A stretch of 12,164 nucleotides of DNA from assembly GCA_022614735.1 (NCBI GenBank), contig JAKEHZ010000023.1:1-12164 (forward strand), in the 5' to 3' direction. Below are positions 1 through 6,454 of this stretch, piece by piece; the first letter of the stretch is position 1; each line of letters opens with the position of its first letter. A program made the position numbers and the translations under genes. The notes beneath the pieces are model-generated. The model searched no databases and was not told where the DNA came from. It saw only the letters and a list, made by a program, of their open reading frames with translations. The DNA is from Acidobacteriota bacterium. Lineage in GTDB: Bacteria; Acidobacteriota; Blastocatellia; RBC074.

Positions 1-43
1 AGCGCTATTTTTCGTTTGTTTCGTTATTTTCGTTTGTTTCGTA
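1..43. repeat. Family A inverted repeat, right arm only (cut by window edge)
   Basis: Positions 8-43 match exactly the right arm of the family A hairpins at 8358-8400 and 11969-12004. On the opposite strand the arm reads as four 9-nt units beginning ACGAAA (ACGAAACAA alternating with ACGAAAATA-like units). The left arm should lie just outside the window. After position 43 the T/C-rich sequence partly resembles the outer flank of the 8303-8400 copy. Confidence 0.85.
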
Positions 44-77
44 TTCTCTCTTCTCACTCTTCCGCCACCACAAATTG

Positions 78-290
78 ATGGATTACAGCCTTTGGCAAAA
101 ATTTATCGCTTCTAACTATCACATCAGCTATAATATGGGCGCTCGTTTAGGCCCTACGCCCTTCTTGGTTGACCCTCTTTCACGTGAGTCTTTCAATCAA
201 GTTCAACACGAAAATGCAAAACATGAGGAGCGCAGTGATTTCATGATGAAAGTTTGGAGTAATGACTTTAATACAATGGAACTAAGTTAG
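78..290 (+). CDS. Doubtful small ORF, unknown function (70 aa)
   Basis: An ATG-started ORF of 70 residues runs from 78 to a TAG stop at 288-290, with a TTG three bases upstream as an alternative start. I recognise no family, signal peptide or membrane segment, and there is no Shine-Dalgarno sequence. The stretch is more A/T-rich than the neighbouring real genes. The only point in its favour is position: its ATG lies 34 nt after a family A repeat arm, the same spacing seen before the MATE and kinase genes. It could equally be non-coding DNA between two repeats, or a decayed remnant. Nothing else is visible between 44 and 292. Confidence 0.2.
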   Translation: MDYSLWQKFIASNYHISYNMGARLGPTPFLVDPLSRESFNQVQHENAKHEERSDFMMKVWSNDFNTMELS

Positions 291-292
291 AA

Positions 293-399
293 GTTGAGAG
301 AACGCAAGACACGCGAAGTATACGAGATACGCGAACTTATTTGCATGAGATTTTTGCGCGTTTCATATTTTTCGCGTGTTTCGTATTTTCCTACTCTCA
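293..399. repeat. Diverged family A hairpin upstream of the LOG gene
   Basis: An imperfect inverted repeat: left arm about 293-334, loop about 335-353, right arm about 354-399. The reverse complement of the right arm keeps the 9-nt rhythm of family A (ACGAAACAC, GCGAAAAAT, ATGAAACGC), and its outer end has the same GAGAG/CTCTC flank. The arms have diverged by substitutions and a small indel, so this looks like an old copy. It ends 44 nt before the proposed LOG start, and translating through it creates a false N-terminal extension of that gene. Confidence 0.7.
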
Positions 400-443
400 C
401 TATTACTTTGAATCCAGCACTCCGAGCACAAGCAGGACAAGAA

Positions 444-1205
444 ATGCCAACGGAAACAGTTCAGTTACCACCAAAACCTCAAAAACCAACCAAACCGAAC
501 GGCGACGAAAAAGTCTTTCTCGAAGGTCCCCAACCAAGAAGATGGGAGCTCTGGATGTTGCTGCGGATAATCCGCGAATTCTTTCGCGGATTTCGCAAAC
601 TCCATTTCGTCGGACCTTGTGTCACGGTCTTCGGCTCGGCCCGATTCAAAGAAGATCACCCGTACTATGCGCTGGCGCGTGAAGTCGGCGCAGCCGTGAG
701 CCAATTAGGCTTCACCGTTATGACTGGAGGCGGCCCCGGTATTATGGAGGCGGCCAATCGAGGCGCAAAAGAAGCTGGCGGATATACCATCGGTTGCAAC
801 ATCGTTCTCCCCTTCGAGCAGAAACCAAATCCTTACCTCGATGAAATGATGGAATTTCGCTACTTTTTTGTCCGAAAAACAATGCTCATCAAATACTCCT
901 ATGCATTTGTCGTCCTTCCTGGCGGCCTCGGGACAATGGATGAATTGTTTGAATCACTCACTTTAATTCAAACAAAAAAGATCCGCCATTTCCCTGTCGT
1001 GTTGATGGGCAGTGACTACTATTCTCCACTGATCGATTTTCTCGAATCGATGGTCATAGCAGGAACGATCAGCCGTTCCGACCTCGATCTGCTCATGGTC
1101 ACCGATTCAGTGGACGAAGCCATATCGCACATCGAGAAGCACGCGGTGCAGAAATTTCAACTGAAACGGGTACCAAAGCGGACGTGGCTCTTTGGAGAAA
1201 GATAA
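444..1205 (+). CDS. LOG-family (TIGR00730-type) nucleotide phosphoribohydrolase
   Basis: A Rossmann-like LOG protein of 253 residues. Family members hydrolyse nucleoside 5'-monophosphates to base plus ribose 5-phosphate, in some cases activating cytokinins; others are PpnN-like nucleotidases. The substrate here is inferred only from the family. Visible motifs are FGSAR at residues 63-67, GGGPGIMEAANRGA at 95-108, the Arg-Lys pair 144-145 and the signature PGGLGTMDE at 159-167, so the active-site set looks complete. The first 55 residues are an extra Pro/Lys-rich and basic segment. The reading frame stays open upstream to 294, but that part translates a diverged repeat. ATG 444 is preceded by AGGA with 7-nt spacing and is preferred. 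The cytochrome gene follows after 62 nt and may be co-transcribed. Confidence 0.9.
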   Translation: MPTETVQLPPKPQKPTKPNGDEKVFLEGPQPRRWELWMLLRIIREFFRGFRKLHFVGPCVTVFGSARFKEDHPYYALAREVGAAVSQLGFTVMTGGGPGIMEAANRGAKEAGGYTIGCNIVLPFEQKPNPYLDEMMEFRYFFVRKTMLIKYSYAFVVLPGGLGTMDELFESLTLIQTKKIRHFPVVLMGSDYYSPLIDFLESMVIAGTISRSDLDLLMVTDSVDEAISHIEKHAVQKFQLKRVPKRTWLFGER

Positions 1206-1267
1206 ACCGCAAAATCTATAGATGAGTTGTTTAACTGATTACATTGGGTGACTGGAGGCGCCCTTAA

Positions 1268-2656
1268 TTGCCTATGGCAGATAAATCTCAGCGTCTGATC
1301 AAATTGGTAGGGGTATTACTTTTCTTAACAATAATCACGGCATCGTTCAAGAGCGAAGCGATTCAAACGACGCGACAGCCCGAAACACAAAGCGAGCTTA
1401 TCGCAAAAGGAAAAGAGCTTTTCTTCAACGAGACATTCAATGGTAACGGCCGCACCTGCGGGACGTGCCATCCAGCCGAAAACAACTTCACACTCGATGC
1501 GGCATTCATTGCAACCTTGCCCCCGACAGATCCGCTTTTTGTTGCAGAATTCAATCCGGCTCTCAAGGAAAATTTTGAGCAGCCGGAATTGATGCGCAAG
1601 TTCGGATTAATTTTGGAGAACCTGGATGGCTTCGATGATTTGAAAAATAGGTTTGTGATGCGTGGAATCCCTCACACTCTTGGCTTACGCAATTCTATTG
1701 CCAGTGTCCAAGGGCCTCGGACAGGATGGTCGGGCGATGGCGCCCCGGGTGATGGCACGTTGCGGTCCTTTGCTGTGGGGGCTGTCATTCAGCACTTCAC
1801 CAAGACACTCAACCGCGTGCCCGGAGTTGATTTCCGCTTGCCGACTGACGCAGAGCTCGATGCGATGGAAGCCTTTCAATTGTCACTCGGAAGGCAGGCG
1901 GAATTGAGCCTCCCGTTAAGGCTCAGGGGGCTGGTAGCCAAACGCGGGCAGGAAATATTTCTCGATAACAATCTAGGCAAATGCAACCTATGCCACGGTA
2001 ATGCCGGCGCGAACGCGACCTTTGCCCCCGGTCTCGGCAATCAAAATTTCAATACCGGCGTAGAAAATCTGCCCGATCTCCCGGCAAAACTGACAGGTAA
2101 ACTGGTGCCGCCCGATGACGGGCTCGGATTTCCGGGCGACGGCACATTCAACACTCCCTCTCTGGTTGAGGCCGCGGACACTCCTCCCTTCTTCCACAAC
2201 AACTCCGTCGAGACAATCGAAGGAGGGGTCGCTTTTTACAATGGAGACGCCTTCAACAATTCACCAGCAGGTAAAACACTTGCAGGTCTCGATCCGCGAG
2301 GGATAGGTATCAAACTCGATGCCACTCAGGTCATAGCAGTGGCCGCATTTCTTCGCGTCATCAATGCGCTTGAAAATATCCGCCAGAGCCAGGTGTTGTT
2401 GGAAGACAGCGCCAAACTGGGGTTCTTCAAACGCAAACAGGCGCGTGCATTAATCGCGCTCGCTCTCAAGGAGACGGAAGACAGCATTGATGTTTTAGTA
2501 TGCGCCGGATTGCATCCCGAGACCGTCGCTCATTTGAGAGAAGCCCGGCGGCTGGCGGAGAAAGCAAAAGGCAGTATTTTCTCACGCCGCAGTCTTACCC
2601 TACAGGCAATCGAAGCGCTGAAGCGTGCGCGCAGCGAGCTTGTTGAAGCATCTTAA
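1268..2656 (+). CDS. Secreted di-haem cytochrome c peroxidase-like protein (CCP/MauG superfamily)
   Basis: Residues 10-31 form a signal peptide (hydrophobic core IKLVGVLLFLTIITA), so the mature protein is periplasmic. Two c-type haem sites are present, CGTCH at 64-68 and CNLCH at 239-243, giving the two-domain layout of bacterial cytochrome c peroxidases and MauG-like proteins. PFFHNNSVETIEGGVAFYN (307-325) matches the usual segment before the end of the second haem domain. These families reduce H2O2 or oxidise substrates using both haems; which applies here cannot be read from sequence. After about residue 370 there is an extra Ala/Leu/Lys/Arg-rich, probably helical tail of about 90 residues. 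Start: TTG 1268 lies 9 nt after GGAGG (1254-1258), while ATG 1274 is 15 nt away, so TTG is preferred; the proteins differ by only two residues. Confidence 0.88.
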   Translation: MPMADKSQRLIKLVGVLLFLTIITASFKSEAIQTTRQPETQSELIAKGKELFFNETFNGNGRTCGTCHPAENNFTLDAAFIATLPPTDPLFVAEFNPALKENFEQPELMRKFGLILENLDGFDDLKNRFVMRGIPHTLGLRNSIASVQGPRTGWSGDGAPGDGTLRSFAVGAVIQHFTKTLNRVPGVDFRLPTDAELDAMEAFQLSLGRQAELSLPLRLRGLVAKRGQEIFLDNNLGKCNLCHGNAGANATFAPGLGNQNFNTGVENLPDLPAKLTGKLVPPDDGLGFPGDGTFNTPSLVEAADTPPFFHNNSVETIEGGVAFYNGDAFNNSPAGKTLAGLDPRGIGIKLDATQVIAVAAFLRVINALENIRQSQVLLEDSAKLGFFKRKQARALIALALKETEDSIDVLVCAGLHPETVAHLREARRLAEKAKGSIFSRRSLTLQAIEALKRARSELVEAS

Positions 2657-2702
2657 ATGTGCTTACATCTAATTTACGACGAGCAATGATTAAAGGAGTT
2701 TT

Positions 2703-3083
2703 ATGATGAAGCGAATATCTTTGATCACAATCTGCGCCGCATTTTTCACGCTCTCTCTCGTTCCTTTCACTCACGGGCAAAAAGCGACGGAACAGTTTAT
2801 CCCTATCGGAAAATCGCCCGGTGTCTCCGCCAAAAATAGCATCATCGGAGAGATTGATCAGTTCGATGAAGCAGGCCGGACTATTACCGTGTCGACGCCT
2901 TCAGGCAAACACACCTTCAAGATGACAGATCAGACTAAAATCTATTTGGATCGGACGAAACTTAATCAAGGAGGCATCAAAGGCTCTACTGCCGATTTGC
3001 AAAAGGGACGCAGAGTGGAGGTGAAGTACAAAGACCCTGAAAACAAGGCTAATGCCGATTGGATCAAGGTTGAGATAACGTAA
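2703..3083 (+). CDS. Small secreted protein, DUF5666-like beta-barrel
   Basis: A 126-residue protein with a clear signal peptide (residues 1-25: MMKR, hydrophobic core, then a likely cut near THG-QK), so it should be exported. The mature part is short beta-strand-rich sequence: IIGEIDQFDEAGRTITVST (47-65), a Thr-rich segment to TKIYLD, then DLQKGRRVEVKYK (98-110). This resembles small OB/SH3-like barrels of the DUF5666 type, which often have a GxI..vd...TIxV...G pattern followed by a GxxVxV strand. The assignment is by pattern only and no function is known. AAAGGAG at 2692-2698 serves two adjacent ATGs, 2703 (4-nt spacing) and 2706 (7-nt spacing); the second may be the true start. It lies 46 nt after the cytochrome gene and may share its transcript. 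Confidence 0.65.
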   Translation: MMKRISLITICAAFFTLSLVPFTHGQKATEQFIPIGKSPGVSAKNSIIGEIDQFDEAGRTITVSTPSGKHTFKMTDQTKIYLDRTKLNQGGIKGSTADLQKGRRVEVKYKDPENKANADWIKVEIT

Positions 3084-3118
3084 CCGGTTTCAGGTGGCAA
3101 CTGAGGAAGAGAGAATGA

Positions 3119-3709
3119 TTACACGCCCTTTTGCTCCCGACTAACTCGCCGGGCTTCGGCAATTTCGCTGTGAAGGATCGAAAATTCAATGTGCGTCACG
3201 CCATAACTGATGTTTGATGAGAGGGCATAACCGGCCTTGCGAAAAACCGACAACATGAGCCGGTTGTCAGCCAGCACGTCCGCGCTGAAGTGTGTAATGC
3301 CGTGTTCGCGTGCAATTTCAGCAAGCCTGTCGAGCAAGATCGTCCCGATCCCTCGACGCTGGAGAGAGTCCTCAACCAGAAAAGAGACCTCCGCGACCTC
3401 GGGGTGTTTTTCTTCAACAACATAACGTCCGACGGCGACAATCTTCTCATCCGTTCCTTCACTCTGTGTAATAACAAGTGCCACGTGCCGCACACCATCG
3501 ACCGCCACCAGCTTGTCGATTAATGAATCCGGCAAAGAGGTGACCATTCGCAGAAAACGGAACCGCCTTGTTTCCGGCGAGCATCGGTTGAAGAGAGCGA
3601 TCAAAGCTTCGCGATCGGCCTGCCGCAGCGCGCGCATCCGCAAAACTGCGCCGTCACGTAATCTGACCTCATTTGAGAAGTTTTCGAGGTTATTTAAACT
3701 GGAACTCAT
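3119..3709 (-). CDS. GNAT-family N-acetyltransferase
   Basis: A 196-residue single-domain GNAT protein. Residues 15-55 (VRLRDGAVLRMRALRQADREAL, then FNRCSPETRRFRFL) closely follow the N-terminal pattern of the GNAT domain found alone or attached to acyl-CoA synthetases (Pat-type protein lysine acetyltransferases). Strand beta4 and the acetyl-CoA pyrophosphate loop are at 104-122, ending in QRRGIG. The beta5/alpha4 part is ADVLADNRLMLSVFRKAGY (143-161), with the usual Asn and Tyr. It probably transfers an acetyl group to an amine; whether the acceptor is a protein lysine or a small molecule is not visible. It converges with the + strand gene ending at 3083. No Shine-Dalgarno precedes the ATG; a heptamer-repeat hairpin lies 21 nt upstream. 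Confidence 0.9.
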   Translation of the reverse strand: MSSSLNNLENFSNEVRLRDGAVLRMRALRQADREALIALFNRCSPETRRFRFLRMVTSLPDSLIDKLVAVDGVRHVALVITQSEGTDEKIVAVGRYVVEEKHPEVAEVSFLVEDSLQRRGIGTILLDRLAEIAREHGITHFSADVLADNRLMLSVFRKAGYALSSNISYGVTHIEFSILHSEIAEARRVSREQKGV

Positions 3710-3730
3710 TGAGAAGTCAGAAGAGAAGAC

Positions 3731-3820
3731 GGAACAAAGGAAAAAGATGCTAGATGCTAGATGCTAGGTGAGCGTCCTAGCATCCAGCATCTAGCATCTA
3801 GCATCTTTTTCCTTTATTCC
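3731..3820. repeat. Family B hairpin with TAGATGC heptamer arms
   Basis: Inverted repeat with left arm 3731-3768, a 7-nt loop (TGAGCGT) and right arm 3776-3820. The inner arms are tandem heptamers: three on the left, and four on the right with one unit altered to TGGATGC. The outer parts (GGAACAAAGGAAAAA and its partner) also pair with one mismatch, and weaker similarity continues to about 3721 and 3833. It fills the whole gap between the DCC gene stop (3822) and the GNAT start (3709), both read leftward. On the - strand the right-hand side of the stem ends in CTTTTTCC, so it could act as a terminator or attenuator between the two genes. Confidence 0.9.
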
Positions 3821-3821
3821 G

Positions 3822-4220
3822 TCATCCTCTTTTCAACAAACAGGCTTTCAATCCAAACCACTGCGATAGGCGATAGCGATTCCTTTGAACCAACCGATAG
3901 CCAATTAATTCGAACAACAATAGCACAGGCAGGACATATATCAGGATCACCAATAACGACCACGGGAATTGATGCCAGAGGAAATAGTTGACTGCGAAAG
4001 CCCCAGCATAAACACGGCCTTTGCTGGTTATCACCTGGAGATTCTTCGTGCATTTCTCGTACGTTATCTTGAATTTTTTCAGCTCATCTTCGGGAAAAGC
4101 CTGATACGGCTCGACGATGAATTGAGCATCCTCATCCATCTTTTTAACTATTTCAGCGGAATAAGTGCAGATGCCGCAATCGCCGTCAAAGAGCATATAA
4201 TCCTTGCCAGGTTCAATCAT
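3822..4220 (-). CDS. DCC-family (DUF393) thiol-disulfide oxidoreductase-like protein
   Basis: 132 residues. The N-terminus MLFDGDCGICTYSAE (9-23) carries the D-G-x-C-x-x-C signature of the DCC/DUF393 family (YuxK-type, thioredoxin-like), with Cys15 and Cys18 as the expected redox pair. A hydrophobic segment at 86-108 (PWSLLVILIYVLPVLLLFELIGY) probably forms one membrane helix, or packs as in other members of the family. The start at 4220 overlaps the stop of the upstream DUF2071 gene as ATGA, and GAGGAG lies just upstream, so the two genes are very likely translationally coupled. The frame stays open to 4295 upstream, but that part lies within the DUF2071 gene. Redox function is inferred from the family; the substrate is unknown. 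Confidence 0.9.
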   Translation of the reverse strand: MIEPGKDYMLFDGDCGICTYSAEIVKKMDEDAQFIVEPYQAFPEDELKKFKITYEKCTKNLQVITSKGRVYAGAFAVNYFLWHQFPWSLLVILIYVLPVLLLFELIGYRLVQRNRYRLSQWFGLKACLLKRG

Positions 4221-4948
4221 ATCCTCACTCCTCTGTGGACAATGACCGGTGAGCCTTCGGCGACAAAAGCCGATGTGGGTTTCGCTCGCAGACATTCAAC
4301 AAATTGTCTTCCGTAAACTCGTTCGACATCGCAATCGAGCTCAGCATCACTCACCTGCCAGACCCGCCAGGATGGATGTTCAACCTGATACTCGACACAA
4401 CCGCCGTCGCGCTGTGCCGAATAACCCCAATAATGCTCAGTGATGAATTCCTCCTCTGTACCCGGAATCAACGGTTGTGCTTCACCGACCGTTCTTGATT
4501 TCAAAAGATTCCACTCTTCATCATCGCGCCACGAATACTCAACCATCCCGATTCGCCCAATCTCCTCACTATGCATATCAATTCGATGACCCATGCGTCG
4601 GGCAACGTAATTTTCATTGTAGACTACGCGCGCTATGGTTGCGATAGCCTGCCGAGGCACAATCTCTTTGATAAAGACCACTCCACGCCGCAAGCTTTGA
4701 GCAACCCGCCGGCGCACGTAAAAACGCAGATTGATCTCCTCGAAGTTGCGATGAAATGGAATTGACAGGCCGAGGATTCGTGTTTTCAGGAAAAGAAACC
4801 CGACCACGCTGACAAATGTCTTGCCTTGCCAGTTGTCAAGCTCGGTTTTGGGCGGAATATAGGGGTGCAGGATTTCCGGATCGATTTCATAGTTGATCAT
4901 CGCAAGGGCTCGCCACTCAGCGGTTAGAAATTTTCCGGTAGTAGACAT
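4217..4948 (-). CDS. DUF2071 (YqjF-like) family protein
   Basis: 243 residues, the usual length for the YqjF/DUF2071 family. Diagnostic stretches are FLTAEWRALAMINYEIDPEIL (7-27), the LHPYIPPKTELDNWQGKTFVSVV segment (27-49), and NFEEINLRFYVRR (68-80) followed by GVVFIKEIVPRQ. The fold is acetoacetate-decarboxylase-like, but members have no well-established reaction, so I assign none. The protein is soluble, with no signal peptide. The gene overlaps the DCC gene by 4 nt at its 3' end, which suggests that a redox partner or shared pathway is encoded here. There is no clear Shine-Dalgarno before the ATG. It starts 61 nt after the stop of the gene ending at 5010 and could be part of the same leftward transcript. 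Confidence 0.9.
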   Translation of the reverse strand: MSTTGKFLTAEWRALAMINYEIDPEILHPYIPPKTELDNWQGKTFVSVVGFLFLKTRILGLSIPFHRNFEEINLRFYVRRRVAQSLRRGVVFIKEIVPRQAIATIARVVYNENYVARRMGHRIDMHSEEIGRIGMVEYSWRDDEEWNLLKSRTVGEAQPLIPGTEEEFITEHYWGYSAQRDGGCVEYQVEHPSWRVWQVSDAELDCDVERVYGRQFVECLRAKPTSAFVAEGSPVIVHRGVRI

Positions 4949-5009
4949 GCGTGACCGGTAGAATGTCCCGGGTAATTAATTGTTGAGAGAAAGCGAACTC
5001 TCCAAAAGT

Positions 5010-5438
5010 TCATCCGCAATGCTTTCGATCTGCCCGTTTTTCACGCTCACGCCAAATCTCGTTAATACAGTCGCGGACCACATTGCCCAATTCTTCGAGG
5101 TTGAAATCTATCGTGCCGGCGCGTCCCGGAACTTTGAATCCTGCCGCGAAGCCTCGACCCCAGCCTTCCTCTTCAACTTTAACCTCATCTTCGTAATAAG
5201 AAACGACCTGCCTGCAGGCCATCGCCACTGTGGTCAGTGAGCTGTCTTCGGCAAGGGGTTCGAAGACGGTCTTGCTGTTCGGGTCGAGTTCGCCGAGTCG
5301 CGCGAGAATCCTGTTGAATTGGGAAACGGCAAAGCGGGCTTCCCCCTCGCCAGCATTCATCCATTGGACACGGACCGCTGCTCGCGCCGTGCGATGTAAA
5401 ACGTTGATCAGTTTCTTAAGCTCTTGTTCTCGTTCCAT
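5010..5438 (-). CDS. Unrecognised 142-aa protein downstream of ECF sigma factor
   Basis: I do not recognise a family. The protein is soluble-looking, begins with a basic amphipathic helix (MEREQELKKLINVLHRTARAAVRV), has a central conserved-looking part around GELDPNSKTVFEPLAEDSSLTTVAMACRQ, then an acidic patch YYEDEVKVEEEGWGRG (81-96) and a charged C-terminal helix. It has three Cys (75, 124, 141) but no HxxxCxxC anti-sigma zinc motif and no membrane helix. The frame is open to a TTG at 5459 overlapping the sigma-factor stop (TTGA), but ATG 5438 is preceded by a run of six G at about 10 nt and is preferred. The 17-nt gap to the sigma gene implies one operon, so a role in controlling that sigma factor is possible but unproven. 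Confidence 0.75.
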   Translation of the reverse strand: MEREQELKKLINVLHRTARAAVRVQWMNAGEGEARFAVSQFNRILARLGELDPNSKTVFEPLAEDSSLTTVAMACRQVVSYYEDEVKVEEEGWGRGFAAGFKVPGRAGTIDFNLEELGNVVRDCINEIWREREKRADRKHCG

Positions 5439-5455
5439 AACTACCCCCCATAATT

Positions 5456-6064
5456 TCAATTTTTAATCTTGACCCGCCGGCGCAGGCCCTCATTCTCCGG
5501 CTTGAGCTGCTCTCGCAACATTTGTTTTGCTCTATAGAGCCGCCACTTCACGGTTGAGAGCGGAAGATCGAGGAAGCCGGAAATGCGTTTGAGCGGCATC
5601 TCGTCGTAGTATCTCAATTTGAGGATAAGGCGATAATCTTCATCGAGTGAGTCGATCGCCGCTCGTACCCATCCGGTATCAAACATATCTATTGGCGCAT
5701 CGTTCGGCGCCAGCGGACGCGCCAGAGCGTTGCTGTGCTCCAGCAGTGCCTCATCGAGCTCAACACGTTTGCTGATTTCTTGCCGCGTCCGCTGGCTCAT
5801 ACGCAACGCGACGTGGCGCGTAATCGCGTATAACCACGCGGCAAACTTCGACGGCTCTTCGATCGAAGGCAAGGCTTTATATGCAAGCAGTAGAGCCTCC
5901 TGGACTGCATCTTCAGCCAGCTCTGTGCCCGCGACTGATTGGGCAACTCGATAGGCTGCCGACCGGTAACGCATGACCAGAGTATCGAACGATTGCAAAT
6001 CGCCCAGTATCGCTCCAACAACCAATACCTCATCCGGTAAATTTTTATCTCTGATCTTACCCAT
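5456..6064 (-). CDS. ECF-type RNA polymerase sigma factor
   Basis: 202 residues with the two-domain layout of extracytoplasmic-function sigma factors. Region 2 covers about 26-93 (FDTLVMRYRSAAYRVAQSV, then EDAVQEALLLAYKAL for -10 recognition and PSKFAAWLYAITRHVALR). Region 4 covers about 133-186 (LDEDYRLILKLRYYDEMP, then a helix-turn-helix ISGFLDLPLSTVKWRLYRAKQML) that should bind the -35 element. It directs RNA polymerase to a specific promoter set. AGGA of a GAGGATAG sequence lies a few bases before the ATG. The next gene downstream (stop-to-start gap 17 nt) is not a recognisable anti-sigma factor. Upstream, 6065-6199 presumably holds the promoter, but I see no convincing hexamer pair or copy of a self-recognised GAAC-type element. 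Confidence 0.95.
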   Translation of the reverse strand: MGKIRDKNLPDEVLVVGAILGDLQSFDTLVMRYRSAAYRVAQSVAGTELAEDAVQEALLLAYKALPSIEEPSKFAAWLYAITRHVALRMSQRTRQEISKRVELDEALLEHSNALARPLAPNDAPIDMFDTGWVRAAIDSLDEDYRLILKLRYYDEMPLKRISGFLDLPLSTVKWRLYRAKQMLREQLKPENEGLRRRVKIKN

Positions 6065-6199
6065 CTATCCTCGCCCTCACATCCTACTTCTCTAGATACA
6101 TTAAATGCGAAAAAGGATAGTTCTACCCAGGAAAATATTCCTTCGGATTCAATATTCCCTCCCCATGCTTCTAAATCAAGCCACATGAAGATTAGGACA

Positions 6200-6288
6200 A
6201 ATGAACCACGGATTTACACGGATGCGACGGATTAATGGGGATTTTATCCGCGAAAATCCGTCGCATCCGTGTAAATCCGTGGTTCATT
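6200..6288. repeat. Family C perfect 34-bp inverted repeat
   Basis: The arms at 6200-6233 and 6255-6288 are perfectly complementary over 34 bp around a 21-nt loop (6234-6254). Within each arm the core ACGGAT recurs three times at 9-10 nt spacing (ACGGATTTAC, ACGGATGCG, ACGGATT). There is no coding gene within and no transposase nearby. It lies 136 bp upstream of the sigma-factor start. Confidence 0.95.
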
Positions 6289-6414
6289 ATTTTAAGACAT
6301 TTGTAGTGACGTTTGATGTTCCCGTATGGTGCGGTCTGGTTGGATTTTTCCCCTCAATCCGGCCTGAAAACGAAAAATGACCTTTTCCAACTAAATTATT
6401 ATGACTTATCACTA

Positions 6415-6430
6415 TTTCTGGCGCCAGAAA
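6415..6430. promoter_or_regulatory. 16-bp perfect palindrome, possible operator
   Basis: TTTCTGGCGCCAGAAA reads identically on both strands with no spacer. It is not part of the iterated-arm repeats. It sits about 28 bp upstream of the candidate structured RNA (6455-6677), where a dimeric repressor or activator could act. Its right half (CCAGAA, 6424-6429) can also pair with TTCTGG at 6596-6601. No regulator is known for it; function is inferred from symmetry only. Confidence 0.35.
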
Positions 6431-6454
6431 GCTTAAAAACAGGTAAAAATACGT

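Noticed and set aside
294..443. N-terminal extension of the LOG gene in the same open frame
   Set aside because: It translates a diverged hairpin repeat and has no Shine-Dalgarno at its start; ATG 444 has AGGA at good spacing and begins just before the family-like sequence.
3084..3118. Bidirectional terminator between convergent genes
   Set aside because: No stem of useful length or T tract is visible in the 35-bp gap.
4221..4295. 25-residue N-terminal extension of the DCC protein
   Set aside because: It lies inside the DUF2071 coding region; the ATGA overlap with GAGGAG upstream marks the real start.
4960..5005. Intrinsic terminator after the gene ending at 5010
   Set aside because: Only a 5-bp GAGAG/CTCTC stem is present on the - strand, with no T tract.
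6200..6288. Insertion-sequence terminal repeats
   Set aside because: Only 21 nt separate the arms, with no transposase or obvious target duplication.
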